From contig CAVYTX010000004.1 in the NCBI GenBank assembly GCA_963771545.1, forward strand, positions 372,001 through 436,000: DNA of 64,000 nucleotides, in the 5' to 3' direction. This DNA is from CAKZLS01 sp963771545. GTDB lineage: Bacteria; Pseudomonadota; Alphaproteobacteria; Rhodospirillales; Defluviicoccaceae. Shown here piece by piece: positions 26,859-34,682 of this stretch (positions within the stretch are counted from its first letter, which is position 1; each line of letters begins with the position of its first letter). The notes under the pieces were generated by a model that saw nothing but the letters and a program-made list of their open reading frames with translations, was not told the DNA's origin and did no database searches. A program made the translations under genes and the position numbers.

Positions 26859-27070
26859 GCCGACGAGAACGATTGATTTATCGAGAGCGTAGGTCGAAAT
26901 AAGATGTCACCATTCGCATCACAACGCCGCCGCACCGTAGAAGCGCCGTTGAAAGCTCATCCCCATACAGGTAGGTTGTCGCAAAAATGCACCATGGGTC
27001 AATCTTAGCCCCATGAGTCAAACTTAGCATAGAGTTGTTGAATTGATTTTGCATCATCGACGGTGTTCAC

Positions 27071-27211
27071 ATGAAAATGCTCTTCCGGCTTTTGTTAATC
27101 GTACTGCTGCTCCTTGTCGTGGGCGGCGCCGTGCTTCTGGCGACCTCTGACTTTCCGGCGCCGGTCACCCACGTCGAGAAAATCATTCCCAATGACCGTT
27201 TTGCGAAATAG
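27071..27211 (+). CDS. 46-residue membrane-anchored small protein upstream of xerD
   Basis: ATG 27071 to TAG 27211. The sequence begins KMLFRLLLIVLLLLVVGGAV, a single membrane segment or uncleaved signal anchor, and ends with a short extracytoplasmic tail APVTHVEKIIPNDRFAK. Short proteins with this tail pattern occur immediately before xerD in several alphaproteobacteria as far as I recall; that recollection should be checked. It is 40 bp upstream of xerD, same strand, and could be translated from the same message. Function unknown. Hydrophobic-then-polar layout and position support a real gene. Confidence 0.65.
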   Translation: MKMLFRLLLIVLLLLVVGGAVLLATSDFPAPVTHVEKIIPNDRFAK

Positions 27212-27251
27212 GCGCCTGCCGTAACGCCCAGCGGGCGGCGGCGACCCGCTG

Positions 27252-28232
27252 ATGGGCAAACCAGGCAGACCCCGAAAACCAGTCCAAGCCCTTTCGCGCC
27301 ACATGGAGGCGTTTTTCGAGATGCTGGCCGCCGAGCGCGGGGTGGCCCGAAATACCCTTGAATCCTATCGCCGCGATCTCGCCGATTTCGCCGCCTACGT
27401 CCACGCTCGCACGGGCGAACCCGAGAGCGCCGATTCGGATATGCTGCGGGGGTATCTCAAGAAAATGGTCGACCGGGGCATGTCGCCGCGCACCAGCGCC
27501 CGCCGGTTATCGGCCTTGCGTCAGTTCTTTCGTTTCTTGTTCCTCGAAGGCCTTCGCGCGGACGACCCCTCCACCGCCATCGACCGGCCGCGGCAGGGTC
27601 GATCGTTGCCGAAATACCTTGGCGAAGGCGAGGTGGAGCGCCTTCTCGACGCCGCGAAACGCCAATCCGGTCCCGAAGGCCTTCGCATGAACGCCCTCAT
27701 GGAGGTGCTTTACGCGTCGGGGCTTCGAGTGTCGGAGTTGGTCCAACTCCCGGTCTCGGTGCTTTCCCGGGACGACGGAATGCTGATCGTGCGCGGCAAG
27801 GGCGACAAGGAACGCATGGTCCCGCTTACCGAGCCCGCGATAGAGGCGCTGGCCGCGTATGCGCCGATCCGCGAGGTTTTTCTCCCGAAGCGGCAAGCAA
27901 CGGGGAGGGGTGCCGGTTCACCGTGGCTGTTCCCGTCGCGATCGGCCGACGGGCACCTGACCCGTACCCGCTTCGCCCAAAAGCTCAAGGATCTGGCGGT
28001 GGAAGCGGGAATAGAACCGAGGCGCGTGTCCCCTCATGTTCTGCGCCATTCGTTCGCGAGTCATTTGCTTGCCCACGGCGCCGACCTGCGCAGCCTGCAA
28101 CAGATGCTCGGTCACGCGGACATCGCCACCACCCAAATTTACACCCATGTCCTCGACCAGCGTTTGAAGGATCTGGTCACGAGGCACCACCCGCTGGCCC
28201 GCTCCAAGACAAAAGGCGATCCGCCCCGCTAA
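27252..28232 (+). CDS. xerD: Site-specific tyrosine recombinase XerD
   Basis: 326 residues. The N-terminal SAM-like core-binding domain (MLAAERGVARNTLESYRRDL, GMSPRTSARRLSALRQFFRF) precedes the catalytic domain with ASGLRVSELVQL (Arg), RGKGDKERMVPL (Lys region), SPHVLRHSFASHLLAHGAD (His-x-x-Arg), and LGHADIATTQIYTH (His and nucleophilic Tyr). With XerC it resolves chromosome dimers at dif during division. It is followed by mclA and accA on the same strand. Slightly longer than E. coli XerD owing to an 11-residue N-terminal extension and a short insert near residue 215. Confidence 0.93.
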   Translation: MGKPGRPRKPVQALSRHMEAFFEMLAAERGVARNTLESYRRDLADFAAYVHARTGEPESADSDMLRGYLKKMVDRGMSPRTSARRLSALRQFFRFLFLEGLRADDPSTAIDRPRQGRSLPKYLGEGEVERLLDAAKRQSGPEGLRMNALMEVLYASGLRVSELVQLPVSVLSRDDGMLIVRGKGDKERMVPLTEPAIEALAAYAPIREVFLPKRQATGRGAGSPWLFPSRSADGHLTRTRFAQKLKDLAVEAGIEPRRVSPHVLRHSFASHLLAHGADLRSLQQMLGHADIATTQIYTHVLDQRLKDLVTRHHPLARSKTKGDPPR

Positions 28233-28306
28233 GGATGGGGCGTTTGGGCGCGGATCGTTTATAAGGCTCGAGAACAGAAACAAATGACAGTCTCCGAGGG
28301 GATGCC

Positions 28307-29293
28307 GTGAGCTTCACAATCGTCCAACCGTGCCGAGCGCGCGTAAACCGTTCCGAACTGGCCGTTCCCGGCTCCAGTCTCCGTTTTCTCGAAAAGGCCA
28401 CGAAGGCTCCGGCCGACGTGATCTTGTTCGATTTGGAAGACGCGGTAGCGCCCGACGAAAAGGCCCAGGCGCGGAAAAACGTCGTCGAGGCGATCAACGA
28501 CATGGATTGGGGCGAGCGAACGCTTTCGGTCCGCATCAATGGTCTCGACACGCCCTACATGTACCGAGACGTCATCGAGGTCGCCGAGGGCGCGGGGGAG
28601 CGGCTCGATCTGATGATGATCCCGAAAGTGGGAACCGCCGCCGATGTCTATACGGTCGATGTCCTGCTCACCCAGATCGAAGCGGCGAAGGGGCGGAAGC
28701 GGCGCATCGGTATCGAGATGCTCATCGAATCCGCTCTCGGCATGCAGAACATCCATGAAATCGCCCGGGCCAGCTTCCGCAACGAATCCCTGCACCTGGG
28801 GTCCGGCGATTACGCCGCGTCCACGGGCATGCGGACCATGACCATCGGCGGCCCCCACCCGGACTATCACGTGCTGACCGACGCCGACCATAGCGGCGAA
28901 CGGCGCCAGCACTGGAACGACATGTGGCACTATGCGCTGTCGCGCATGGTCGTGGCGGCGCGCGCCAATGGTTTGCGCCCCATCGACGGCCCCTACGCCG
29001 ACTTCAAGGACGAGCCCGGGTTTCGCGCGGCGGCGGGCCGCGTGGCCGTTCTCGGGTGCGAGGGCAAATGGGCCATTCATCCGAGCCAGCTCGAACTGGC
29101 CAACGAGATCTTCAGTCCGTCGGAGAAAGAGGTCGCCAAGGCGAAGCGGATTCTGGACGCCATGGCCGAGGCGCAGAAGGCCGGAACCGGCGCGGTCACG
29201 CTGGATGGCCGGATGATCGATATCGCGTCGCTGCGGCAGGCCGAAACCCTGGTCCGCAAGGCCGACGCCATTGCCGCCCGCAAATGCGAGTAG
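28307..29293 (+). CDS. mclA: Malyl-CoA lyase (MclA-type CoA ester lyase)
   Basis: 328 residues from GTG 28307, with ribosome site GAGGGGA. Close to the MclA/Mcl1 subtype: RSELAVPGSSLRFLEKATKA, VILFDLEDAVAPDEKAQARK (metal-binding Glu/Asp), RINGLDTPYMYRDVIE, MIESALGMQNIHEIAR-like helix, and GPYADFKDEPGFRAAA. It cleaves malyl-CoA to glyoxylate and acetyl-CoA, serving the ethylmalonyl-CoA pathway or serine-type cycles. It lies between xerD and accA on the same strand. The other lyase at 6304-7365 belongs to a longer subtype, so the cell has two paralogous lyases, probably with different preferences for malyl- and methylmalyl-CoA. Confidence 0.88.
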   Translation: MSFTIVQPCRARVNRSELAVPGSSLRFLEKATKAPADVILFDLEDAVAPDEKAQARKNVVEAINDMDWGERTLSVRINGLDTPYMYRDVIEVAEGAGERLDLMMIPKVGTAADVYTVDVLLTQIEAAKGRKRRIGIEMLIESALGMQNIHEIARASFRNESLHLGSGDYAASTGMRTMTIGGPHPDYHVLTDADHSGERRQHWNDMWHYALSRMVVAARANGLRPIDGPYADFKDEPGFRAAAGRVAVLGCEGKWAIHPSQLELANEIFSPSEKEVAKAKRILDAMAEAQKAGTGAVTLDGRMIDIASLRQAETLVRKADAIAARKCE

Positions 29294-29305
29294 AGTTTGA
29301 ACGGA

Positions 29306-30262
29306 ATGCGCACGTTTCTCGATTTCGAAAAGCCGATCGCCGAAATGGAAGGGAAGATCGCCGAGCTTCGGCACCTGAGCAGCGGCAGCGAAATCAACAT
29401 TGCCGAAGAAGTGGGGCGGCTTCAGTCCAAGCTCGAGGCCACCCTGCGCCAGACCTACAGCCGGCTTAATCCTTGGCAAAAGGCGCAGGTTGCCCGTCAC
29501 GCCGACCGGCCGCACACCCTCGATTACATCGGCCGGCTCATCCAGGACTTCACGCCGCTGGCGGGGGATCGGACGTTCGCCGAGGATGCCGCCATGGTCG
29601 GCGGTCTCGGGCGCTTTCACGGGCATTCGGTCGTCGTCATCGGCCAGGAGAAGGGATCCGATACCGACGGCCGTTTGCATCACAATTTCGGCATGGCGCG
29701 CCCCGAAGGCTACCGCAAGGCCCGGCGCCTGATGACCCTGGCGGAACGTTTCGCACTCCCGGTGATCGCCCTCGTGGACACGCCCGGGGCCTATCCCGGA
29801 ATCGACGCGGAAGCGCGTGGCCAGGCCGAGGCCATCGCCCGGTCGATCGAAGCTTGTCTGGCTCTGCGGGTACCGCTGATCAGCGTCATTATCGGCGAAG
29901 GCGGGTCCGGCGGCGCCATCGCGCTTGCCGCCGGGGACCGCGTTCTGATGCTGGAGCATTCCATCTATTCGGTCATTTCGCCGGAAGGCTGCGCCTCCAT
30001 CCTGTGGCGCGATGGCGAACAGGCACAGGCGGCCGCCCAGGCGTTGAAGCTGACGGCCGCCGACCTGAGAGAGCTGGGAGTCATCGACGAGGTTATCATG
30101 GAGCCCCTGGGAGGCGCCCACCGAAATCCCGAGGACGCCATCGACGCGGTGGGCGTCGCCCTGGAGAGAATGCTCATGGAGCTCATCGGCCAGGATGGCG
30201 AGACCCTGCGGCGCCAGCGCCGGGAGAAGTTTCTCAAGATGGGAAGCGCGTTGGCGGATTGA
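29306..30262 (+). CDS. accA: Acetyl-CoA carboxylase carboxyltransferase subunit alpha
   Basis: 318 residues from ATG 29306; MRTFLDFEKPIAEMEGKIAE is the standard AccA start, so a TTG at 29297 was not used. Core motifs include DRTFAEDAAMVGGLGRFHGH, LPVIALVDTPGAYPGIDAEA, and VISVIIGEGGSGGAIALAAG-like biotin-carboxyl binding loops. With AccD it transfers the carboxyl from biotin-carrier AccB to acetyl-CoA, forming malonyl-CoA, the first committed step of fatty-acid synthesis and a potential source for the polyene pathway. It follows mclA by 12 bp and is convergent with the SH3-domain gene. Confidence 0.96.
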   Translation: MRTFLDFEKPIAEMEGKIAELRHLSSGSEINIAEEVGRLQSKLEATLRQTYSRLNPWQKAQVARHADRPHTLDYIGRLIQDFTPLAGDRTFAEDAAMVGGLGRFHGHSVVVIGQEKGSDTDGRLHHNFGMARPEGYRKARRLMTLAERFALPVIALVDTPGAYPGIDAEARGQAEAIARSIEACLALRVPLISVIIGEGGSGGAIALAAGDRVLMLEHSIYSVISPEGCASILWRDGEQAQAAAQALKLTAADLRELGVIDEVIMEPLGGAHRNPEDAIDAVGVALERMLMELIGQDGETLRRQRREKFLKMGSALAD

Positions 30263-30271
30263 CCTGTCGTA

Positions 30272-30775
30272 TTATTCCACCGTTTCGTTCTCGTAGACTC
30301 CCCAAAACTCGTTTCGACGCAGCCAGCCCTTGAAGCCCGCGATCTCCACCCGGCACCACATGCTGTTCTTCCGGCATTCCATCAGCCGGCCGATAACCCC
30401 CGGTTCGACGTTGGCCATATGAGGCGCATCGGAATTGGAATCGGCTCGCAGGGAGCGGATGTCGCCACTGACGACGACCGACCGGTGGCGGCTCAACATG
30501 CTGGTGTGCATCCAGCCCTCGGTTCCGCGCCAATCGCGCACCCTGCGCCAGGTGTAGTATTCGGCGAGAACTTCCATGGGCAGTCCGGCCCGCTGATAGA
30601 CCCACTCGATGGGATACTGCTCGCCCGGACCGATCCTCATGTTGACCTCGCCGGCGCGCAAGCTCACGAACCGGGGCAGAGGCTGGCCCGTGCCTTCCGG
30701 CGCGGCCGCGGCGGACGCAACACCAAGCGCCAAGGTCATCAATAGGATGGATACGCGGAGAACGATCACAGCCAT
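30272..30775 (-). CDS. Secreted protein with two bacterial SH3-like domains
   Basis: 167 residues with a signal peptide (VIVLRVSILLMTLALGVASA, cleavage after AAA). The mature part has an SH3_3-type repeat (LRAGEVNMRIGPGEQYPIEW, RVRDWRGTEGWMHTSML) and a second, shorter one (ADSNSDAPHMANVEPGVIGR, WCRVEIAGFKGWLRRNEFWG). Such periplasmic SH3 proteins bind peptidoglycan or other envelope partners; the family is common next to accA/xerD in alphaproteobacteria. It converges on accA with a 9-bp gap. Specific ligand unknown. Confidence 0.82.
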   Translation of the reverse strand: MAVIVLRVSILLMTLALGVASAAAAPEGTGQPLPRFVSLRAGEVNMRIGPGEQYPIEWVYQRAGLPMEVLAEYYTWRRVRDWRGTEGWMHTSMLSRHRSVVVSGDIRSLRADSNSDAPHMANVEPGVIGRLMECRKNSMWCRVEIAGFKGWLRRNEFWGVYENETVE

Positions 30776-31189
30776 GAATAGATCGGGAATACCTGTCGCT
30801 CACGGAAGTCGCCGGGGATTATAGGCGCGCGCGGATATCCATGGTCAAGCATCGCCCGCCGATGTCGGGAGGGGTGTGGCGAGCCAGCGAAGTCGCAAAG
30901 ACCGCGACCACGACCCGGGAACTCGGTGCCGAAGCCCAGACCAATGGCCGTTGTTCCAGGAAAGCCGCCAGATAGCGCCATTACGCGAATGATGCGACTA
31001 TTCGACATCCGCCTCAATCTCAAAGCCGCATCGTTCACCCTTGAGCGGGTGAGTGGGCCGGTCAGGACGCCCAACGTTCTGGCGTCGATCGCAATCAACC
31101 GAAACAATTCGCCGGTTGCCGTATTCCGCCCAACTGTTTCTTATATGGGTTCTTAGAGCAGTCGCAAATCCATGTTTCGTATTCACGCG
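30776..31189. other. 414-bp region without a supportable gene
   Basis: Lies between the SH3-domain gene and the higBA promoter. Short open frames exist on both strands but none has a convincing ribosome site, family match or membrane/signal pattern. The promoter of the leftward SH3 gene should lie near its left end. It may be a degraded gene; I see no recognisable fragment. Confidence 0.4.
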
Positions 31190-31218
31190 TTGACTTCCGT
31201 ACCGGTGCGCGGTACGTT
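31190..31218 (+). promoter_or_regulatory. higBA promoter with overlapping operator palindrome
   Basis: TTGACT at 31190-31195 and TACGTT at 31213-31218 are separated by 17 bp, a good sigma-70-type pair ending 6 bp before the higB start. Between them, GTACCG (31199-31204) and CGGTAC (31210-31215) form a perfect inverted repeat with a 5-base spacer, the typical operator layout for autorepression by the HigA antitoxin or the HigBA complex. The very short leader suggests leaderless or near-leaderless translation of higB. Confidence 0.6.
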
Positions 31219-31224
31219 AGCGTT

Positions 31225-31512
31225 GTGATTCGGACTTTTGTCGACAAGAAGACGGCCGCCTTGTTTGTCGGACGAGCCGTCATGGGCCTACCCGCGGAAA
31301 TTCAGAGGCGGACTAGGGCCAAACTACAAATGGTGGACGCCGCGAGCGTGCTCGGCGATCTGCGGATGCCACCCGGCAATCGCCTTGAGGCATTGAAGGG
31401 TAATCGTGCTGGTCAGCACAGCATTCGTATCAATGATCGATGGCGCATCTGCTTGGTTTGGCGCGACGGCGAGGCTTGGGACGTGGAGGTTGTGGATTAC
31501 CATCGAGGATGA
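31225..31512 (+). CDS. higB: HigB/RelE-type mRNA interferase toxin
   Basis: 95 residues from GTG 31225. The family pattern is clear: MVDAASVLGDLRMPPGNRLE, ALKGNRAGQHSIRINDRWRI, and CLVWRDGEAWDVEVVDYHRG, which carries the C-terminal His/Tyr region used for ribosome-dependent mRNA cleavage. The antitoxin follows with a 1-bp gap. Gene order toxin-first is typical of higBA. Length (about 92-95 residues) is normal and no lesion is visible, so the module is probably active. Regulation is likely through the palindrome just upstream. Confidence 0.9.
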   Translation: MIRTFVDKKTAALFVGRAVMGLPAEIQRRTRAKLQMVDAASVLGDLRMPPGNRLEALKGNRAGQHSIRINDRWRICLVWRDGEAWDVEVVDYHRG

Positions 31513-31513
31513 A

Positions 31514-31870
31514 ATGGTGAACATTAAACGCGAGGACGTGGATGCCGGTCGCGTGGACTTTTCAGGCGTCGTCACGGGAGAGCGGATTGCCCCGGTCCAT
31601 CCCGGCGATATCCTTCGAACCGAGTTCCTCGAACCCATGGAAATGAGTGTCTATGCGCTTGCGAAGGCGATTAAGGTGGCGCGCTCGCGGGTCAACGATA
31701 TTGCACTGGGACGCCGGGCCATCAGCGCCGACACCGCCTTGCGGTTGGCGTGCTACTTTGGCACGACGCCCGAGTTCTGGGTCAACCTTCAGTCCCGGTA
31801 CGATCTGGAAATCGCCAAGCACGACGCAGGCGATCGCATCAAAGCCGAGGTGCCGCCCCACGCCGCATAA
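31514..31870 (+). CDS. higA: HigA antitoxin, XRE-family helix-turn-helix
   Basis: 118 residues from ATG 31514, 1 bp after the toxin stop. HPGDILRTEFLEPMEMSVYA is the HigA-specific lead-in, LAKAIKVARSRVNDIALGRR contains the DNA-binding helix-turn-helix, and LRLACYFGTTPEFWVNLQSR completes the family signature. It neutralises HigB and represses the operon. A longer frame from 31406 overlaps the toxin and is not needed. The pair lies between an unannotated stretch and a broken PIN-domain gene. Confidence 0.9.
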   Translation: MVNIKREDVDAGRVDFSGVVTGERIAPVHPGDILRTEFLEPMEMSVYALAKAIKVARSRVNDIALGRRAISADTALRLACYFGTTPEFWVNLQSRYDLEIAKHDAGDRIKAEVPPHAA

Positions 31871-31879
31871 TACCGACGC

Positions 31880-32293
31880 TCACGGATAGGGACCCCTCGT
31901 GTCGTCCGATCGGCGTGATCGCTCGGTCGCCGGCACCAGGACGTACTCTTCCATTCGGGAGGCGAATCGATCGAACGTGGCGGTCTCCGCGCATCCGAGC
32001 GCCTTGTTGGTCTCAACGATCAGACAATCGGCGAAATCCGCTCGTCCGTGACGAAAGGCGTTGAGAGTTGCCCACGCCTCGGCGGCGTTCTCGGCAACGA
32101 ATTCCTCGGTGCGCAGGATCTTCTCGATCACATCGGCGATCAAGTCGCGGGGATAGCGGTAACCGCGATCGAGCATCCGCACCAACTCGCATAGGACGAT
32201 ACGGTTGATCAGGCAGAGGTCGTCGCGTGAGCATGCGCCGTCGAGACAGGCGCCGGCCGCCGCCGCCTGGATCTCGTCGTCGCATAGCCCCGA
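31880..32293 (-). pseudogene. 5'-truncated PIN-domain (VapC-like) toxin remnant
   Basis: The minus-strand frame immediately following the DsrE-family stop codon (32296-32294) reads DDEIQAAAAGACLDGACSRD, then RMLDRGYRYPRDLIADVIEK, HGRADFADCLIVETNKALGC and ETATFDRFASRMEEYVLVPA, the middle and end of a VapC-type PIN nuclease with its conserved ADCLI and TFD motifs. The N-terminal strand with the first catalytic Asp (DTN) is absent and no credible start exists before TTG 32185. The deletion endpoint coincides with the neighbouring gene's stop. No partner antitoxin gene is visible. Non-functional as seen. Confidence 0.72.
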
Positions 32294-32728
32294 TCAAACG
32301 AACAGCATGGCGCCGTCGCCGGACGCATCGTTGAGAAAGGTCACCACGCCGCCGTCCCGAAGGGGCACGTCGTCGCGCAGCGCCGCGCGGTCCAGGCCCA
32401 TGGCCCGGAGACCCATATCGCAGACCATGAATTGCACGTTCATTTCCACGCAGGCCATGAGCAACTCCTCGAACGTCGCCACGCCGGCGGCGGCGTAGCC
32501 GTCGTCCACGGCGCCCCCGATGCCGCCGCCCAATTCAAGCGGCAGACGCCGCCATGCCGCCGCGCCGTCCGCGCCAGATTTGAGCAGCGCCCGGCAGGCC
32601 TCCATGGTGAAAAACACGGTGGCAGGACGGCCGATGGCGACCGCGGACGCGGCCAGAACCAGCGCATAGTGCACCTTTTCGAACGTCCCGGAAAAGACGA
32701 TCACCGAGAGCTTGTCGGGGCCGTGCAT
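32294..32728 (-). CDS. DsrE/DsrF-family sulfur-relay-like protein
   Basis: 144 residues from ATG 32728. The N-terminus HGPDKLSVIVFSGTFEKVHY and ALVLAASAVAIGRPATVFFT match the DsrE/TusD Rossmann-like fold; conserved cysteines occur in MEACRALL, LLMACVEMN and FMVCDMGL, the last in the position often used for persulfide relay. It overlaps the end of moeB by 28 bp in the same leftward operon with cysK, suggesting a role in sulfur transfer for cofactor synthesis. The exact partner is unknown. Longer upstream readings overlap moeB out of frame. Confidence 0.82.
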   Translation of the reverse strand: MHGPDKLSVIVFSGTFEKVHYALVLAASAVAIGRPATVFFTMEACRALLKSGADGAAAWRRLPLELGGGIGGAVDDGYAAAGVATFEELLMACVEMNVQFMVCDMGLRAMGLDRAALRDDVPLRDGGVVTFLNDASGDGAMLFV

Positions 32729-33555
32729 CGCTCGTCCTGGTATTCCTGGGTTTCGTGGATGGAGAGATCGGTGATGGTGGGCCGGTTGGCGCACAGCGGG
32801 CAGCCGGGATCGGCGGGCACCTTGATCTTGCGAAACGTGGTGGAGAGCGCGTCGCAGATCAACAGCCAGCCCGACAGGCTCTCGCCAATTCCCAGGATTT
32901 CCTTGATCACCTCGGTCGCCTGCAGCGATCCCAACATCCCGCAGAACGCTCCCAAGACGCCGGCCTCGGCGCAGGTGGGGATCTGTCCCGGCGGCGGCGG
33001 CTCGCGGAACAGGCAGCGATAGCAGGGGCCATGCCCGCCACTCTCACTGTCGATTTCGAACGCCTTGAAGGTGGTGAGCTGGCCGTCGAAGCGAAGGATC
33101 GCCGCCGATACCAAGGGTTTTCGCGCGAAGTGGCAGGCGTCGTTGACCAAGAAGCGGGTCGGGAAGTTGTCGCATCCATCGGCGACCACGTCGTATTGCG
33201 AGATCAGCTCCTGGGCGTTGGCCGCGGAAATGCGCTCGTTGTAGGCGACCACTTTGACCTCGGGGTTGACGGCGATCAGCGCCTGGCGCGCGCTCTCCAC
33301 CTTGGCCATGCCGATGCGGTCGGTGGCGTGGACCACCTGACGCTGCAGGTTGCTGAGCTCGACCACGTCGTCGTCGACGATGCCGATGGTCCCGATCCCG
33401 GCCGCCGCGAGATAGAGCAGCATCGGCGAACCCAGACCGCCGGCGCCCACCACCAGCACGCGCGACGCCATCAGCCGGGCCTGCCCTTGGCCGCCGACGT
33501 CGTTCAGAAGAATGTGTCGCGCGTAGCGATGGATCTGTTCGTCGGTAAAGTCCAC
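32701..33555 (-). CDS. moeB: MoeB/ThiF-family adenylyltransferase (E1-like)
   Basis: 284 residues from GTG 33555. The ATP-binding VLVVGAGGLGSPMLLYLAAA (GxGGxG at 37-42), DDDVVELSNLQRQVVHATDR, and the activation-site Cys region PTCAEAGVLGAFCGMLGSLQ are diagnostic. Two zinc-binding Cys pairs (CYRC and CPLC) are present. It adenylates the C-terminal Gly-Gly of MoaD or ThiS-like proteins to prepare sulfur transfer; MoaD here is encoded at 56745-56996. No rhodanese domain is attached. It lies 34 bp downstream of cysK and overlaps the DsrE gene, so a sulfur-trafficking operon is likely. A longer frame into cysK is spurious. Confidence 0.92.
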   Translation of the reverse strand: MDFTDEQIHRYARHILLNDVGGQGQARLMASRVLVVGAGGLGSPMLLYLAAAGIGTIGIVDDDVVELSNLQRQVVHATDRIGMAKVESARQALIAVNPEVKVVAYNERISAANAQELISQYDVVADGCDNFPTRFLVNDACHFARKPLVSAAILRFDGQLTTFKAFEIDSESGGHGPCYRCLFREPPPPGQIPTCAEAGVLGAFCGMLGSLQATEVIKEILGIGESLSGWLLICDALSTTFRKIKVPADPGCPLCANRPTITDLSIHETQEYQDERCTAPTSSR

Positions 33556-33589
33556 CGTCCTGGCGCCGGCCTCTCTTGACGATGCCCGA

Positions 33590-34579
33590 TCAGTCAACAC
33601 CGATGCCTTCGAACAGCGCCGTCGACAGATAGCGCTCGGCGAACGACGGGAGGACGACGACGATGGTCTTGCCATCCATATCGGGCCGGCGGCCGATTTC
33701 GATGGCCGCCGCCAAGGCGCCGCCCGATGAAATCCCGACCGGAACGCCCTCCAGCCGCGCCACCTTGCGAGCCATGTCGAAGGCGGTTTTGTTGCCGATT
33801 TTGACGATCTCGTCGATGGCGTCGATATCGAGCACCGCGGGGACAAAGCCGGCGCCAATGCCCTGGATCTTGTGCGGCCCCGGGATGCCGCCGGACAGAA
33901 CCGGGCTGTCTTCCGGTTCCACGGCGATCATTTTGAGACCCGGTTTGCGCGACTTGAGGACATGGGCGACGCCGGTCAGCGTCCCGCCCGTGCCGACACC
34001 GCTCACCACGACGTCGACCTTGCCGCCGGTATCGCGCCAGATTTCCTCGGCGGTGGTGCGCTTGTGGATTTCCGGATTGGCCGGGTTGGAGAACTGCTGC
34101 AGCATGATCGCGCCCGGCGTCTTGGCGACCAGTTCCTCGGCGCGCGCGACGGCGCCCGGCATGCCCTTGGCCGCCGGCGTCAAATCGATCTCGGCGCCCA
34201 AGAGCGCCAGCATTTTGCGGCGCTCGACCGACATGCTTTCGGGCATGGTCAGGATCAGCTTGTAACCCCGGGCCGCGCACACGAACGCGAGCGCGATCCC
34301 GGTATTTCCCGAGGTCGGTTCCACCAGCGTCGCTCCCGGTTTGATGCGGCCCTGTTGCTCGGCGGCGTTGATCATCGCGAAGCCGATGCGATCCTTGACC
34401 GAGCCGAGCGGATTGAAGAACTCGCATTTGCCGAGGAGATCGGCCTTGCACCCCAATTCCTTGGCCAATTTCCGGAGGCGAATCAGCGGCGTGTTGCCGA
34501 TCGTATCGACGATACTGTCATAAACTCGACCGTGTCCGATTTGATCTTGATTAGCTGTGGCTGTCGACTGATCGTTCAT
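33590..34579 (-). CDS. cysK: Cysteine synthase A (O-acetylserine sulfhydrylase)
   Basis: 329 residues of the fold-type II PLP family. IVDTIGNTPLIRLRKLAKEL, NPLGSVKDRIGFAMI (PLP lysine), PTSGNTGIALAFV (substrate loop), and VVSGVGTGGTLTGVAHVL (phosphate-binding glycine loop) are all intact, with GVPVGISSGGALAA near the C-terminus. It makes cysteine from O-acetylserine and sulfide. An Rrf2-type regulator gene ends 103 bp upstream on the same strand and probably controls it, as CymR-like regulators do. moeB follows. Confidence 0.96.
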   Translation of the reverse strand: MNDQSTATANQDQIGHGRVYDSIVDTIGNTPLIRLRKLAKELGCKADLLGKCEFFNPLGSVKDRIGFAMINAAEQQGRIKPGATLVEPTSGNTGIALAFVCAARGYKLILTMPESMSVERRKMLALLGAEIDLTPAAKGMPGAVARAEELVAKTPGAIMLQQFSNPANPEIHKRTTAEEIWRDTGGKVDVVVSGVGTGGTLTGVAHVLKSRKPGLKMIAVEPEDSPVLSGGIPGPHKIQGIGAGFVPAVLDIDAIDEIVKIGNKTAFDMARKVARLEGVPVGISSGGALAAAIEIGRRPDMDGKTIVVVLPSFAERYLSTALFEGIGVD

Positions 34580-34682
34580 CGTGGCAAACCTCTCAGAAAA
34601 GCATGGGTCTCGGCTAATTGATTTTTATTCCTTGGAGCACGAACCCGGCGCACGATGCGCCGCCGGCGCTCATGGTGAACGG

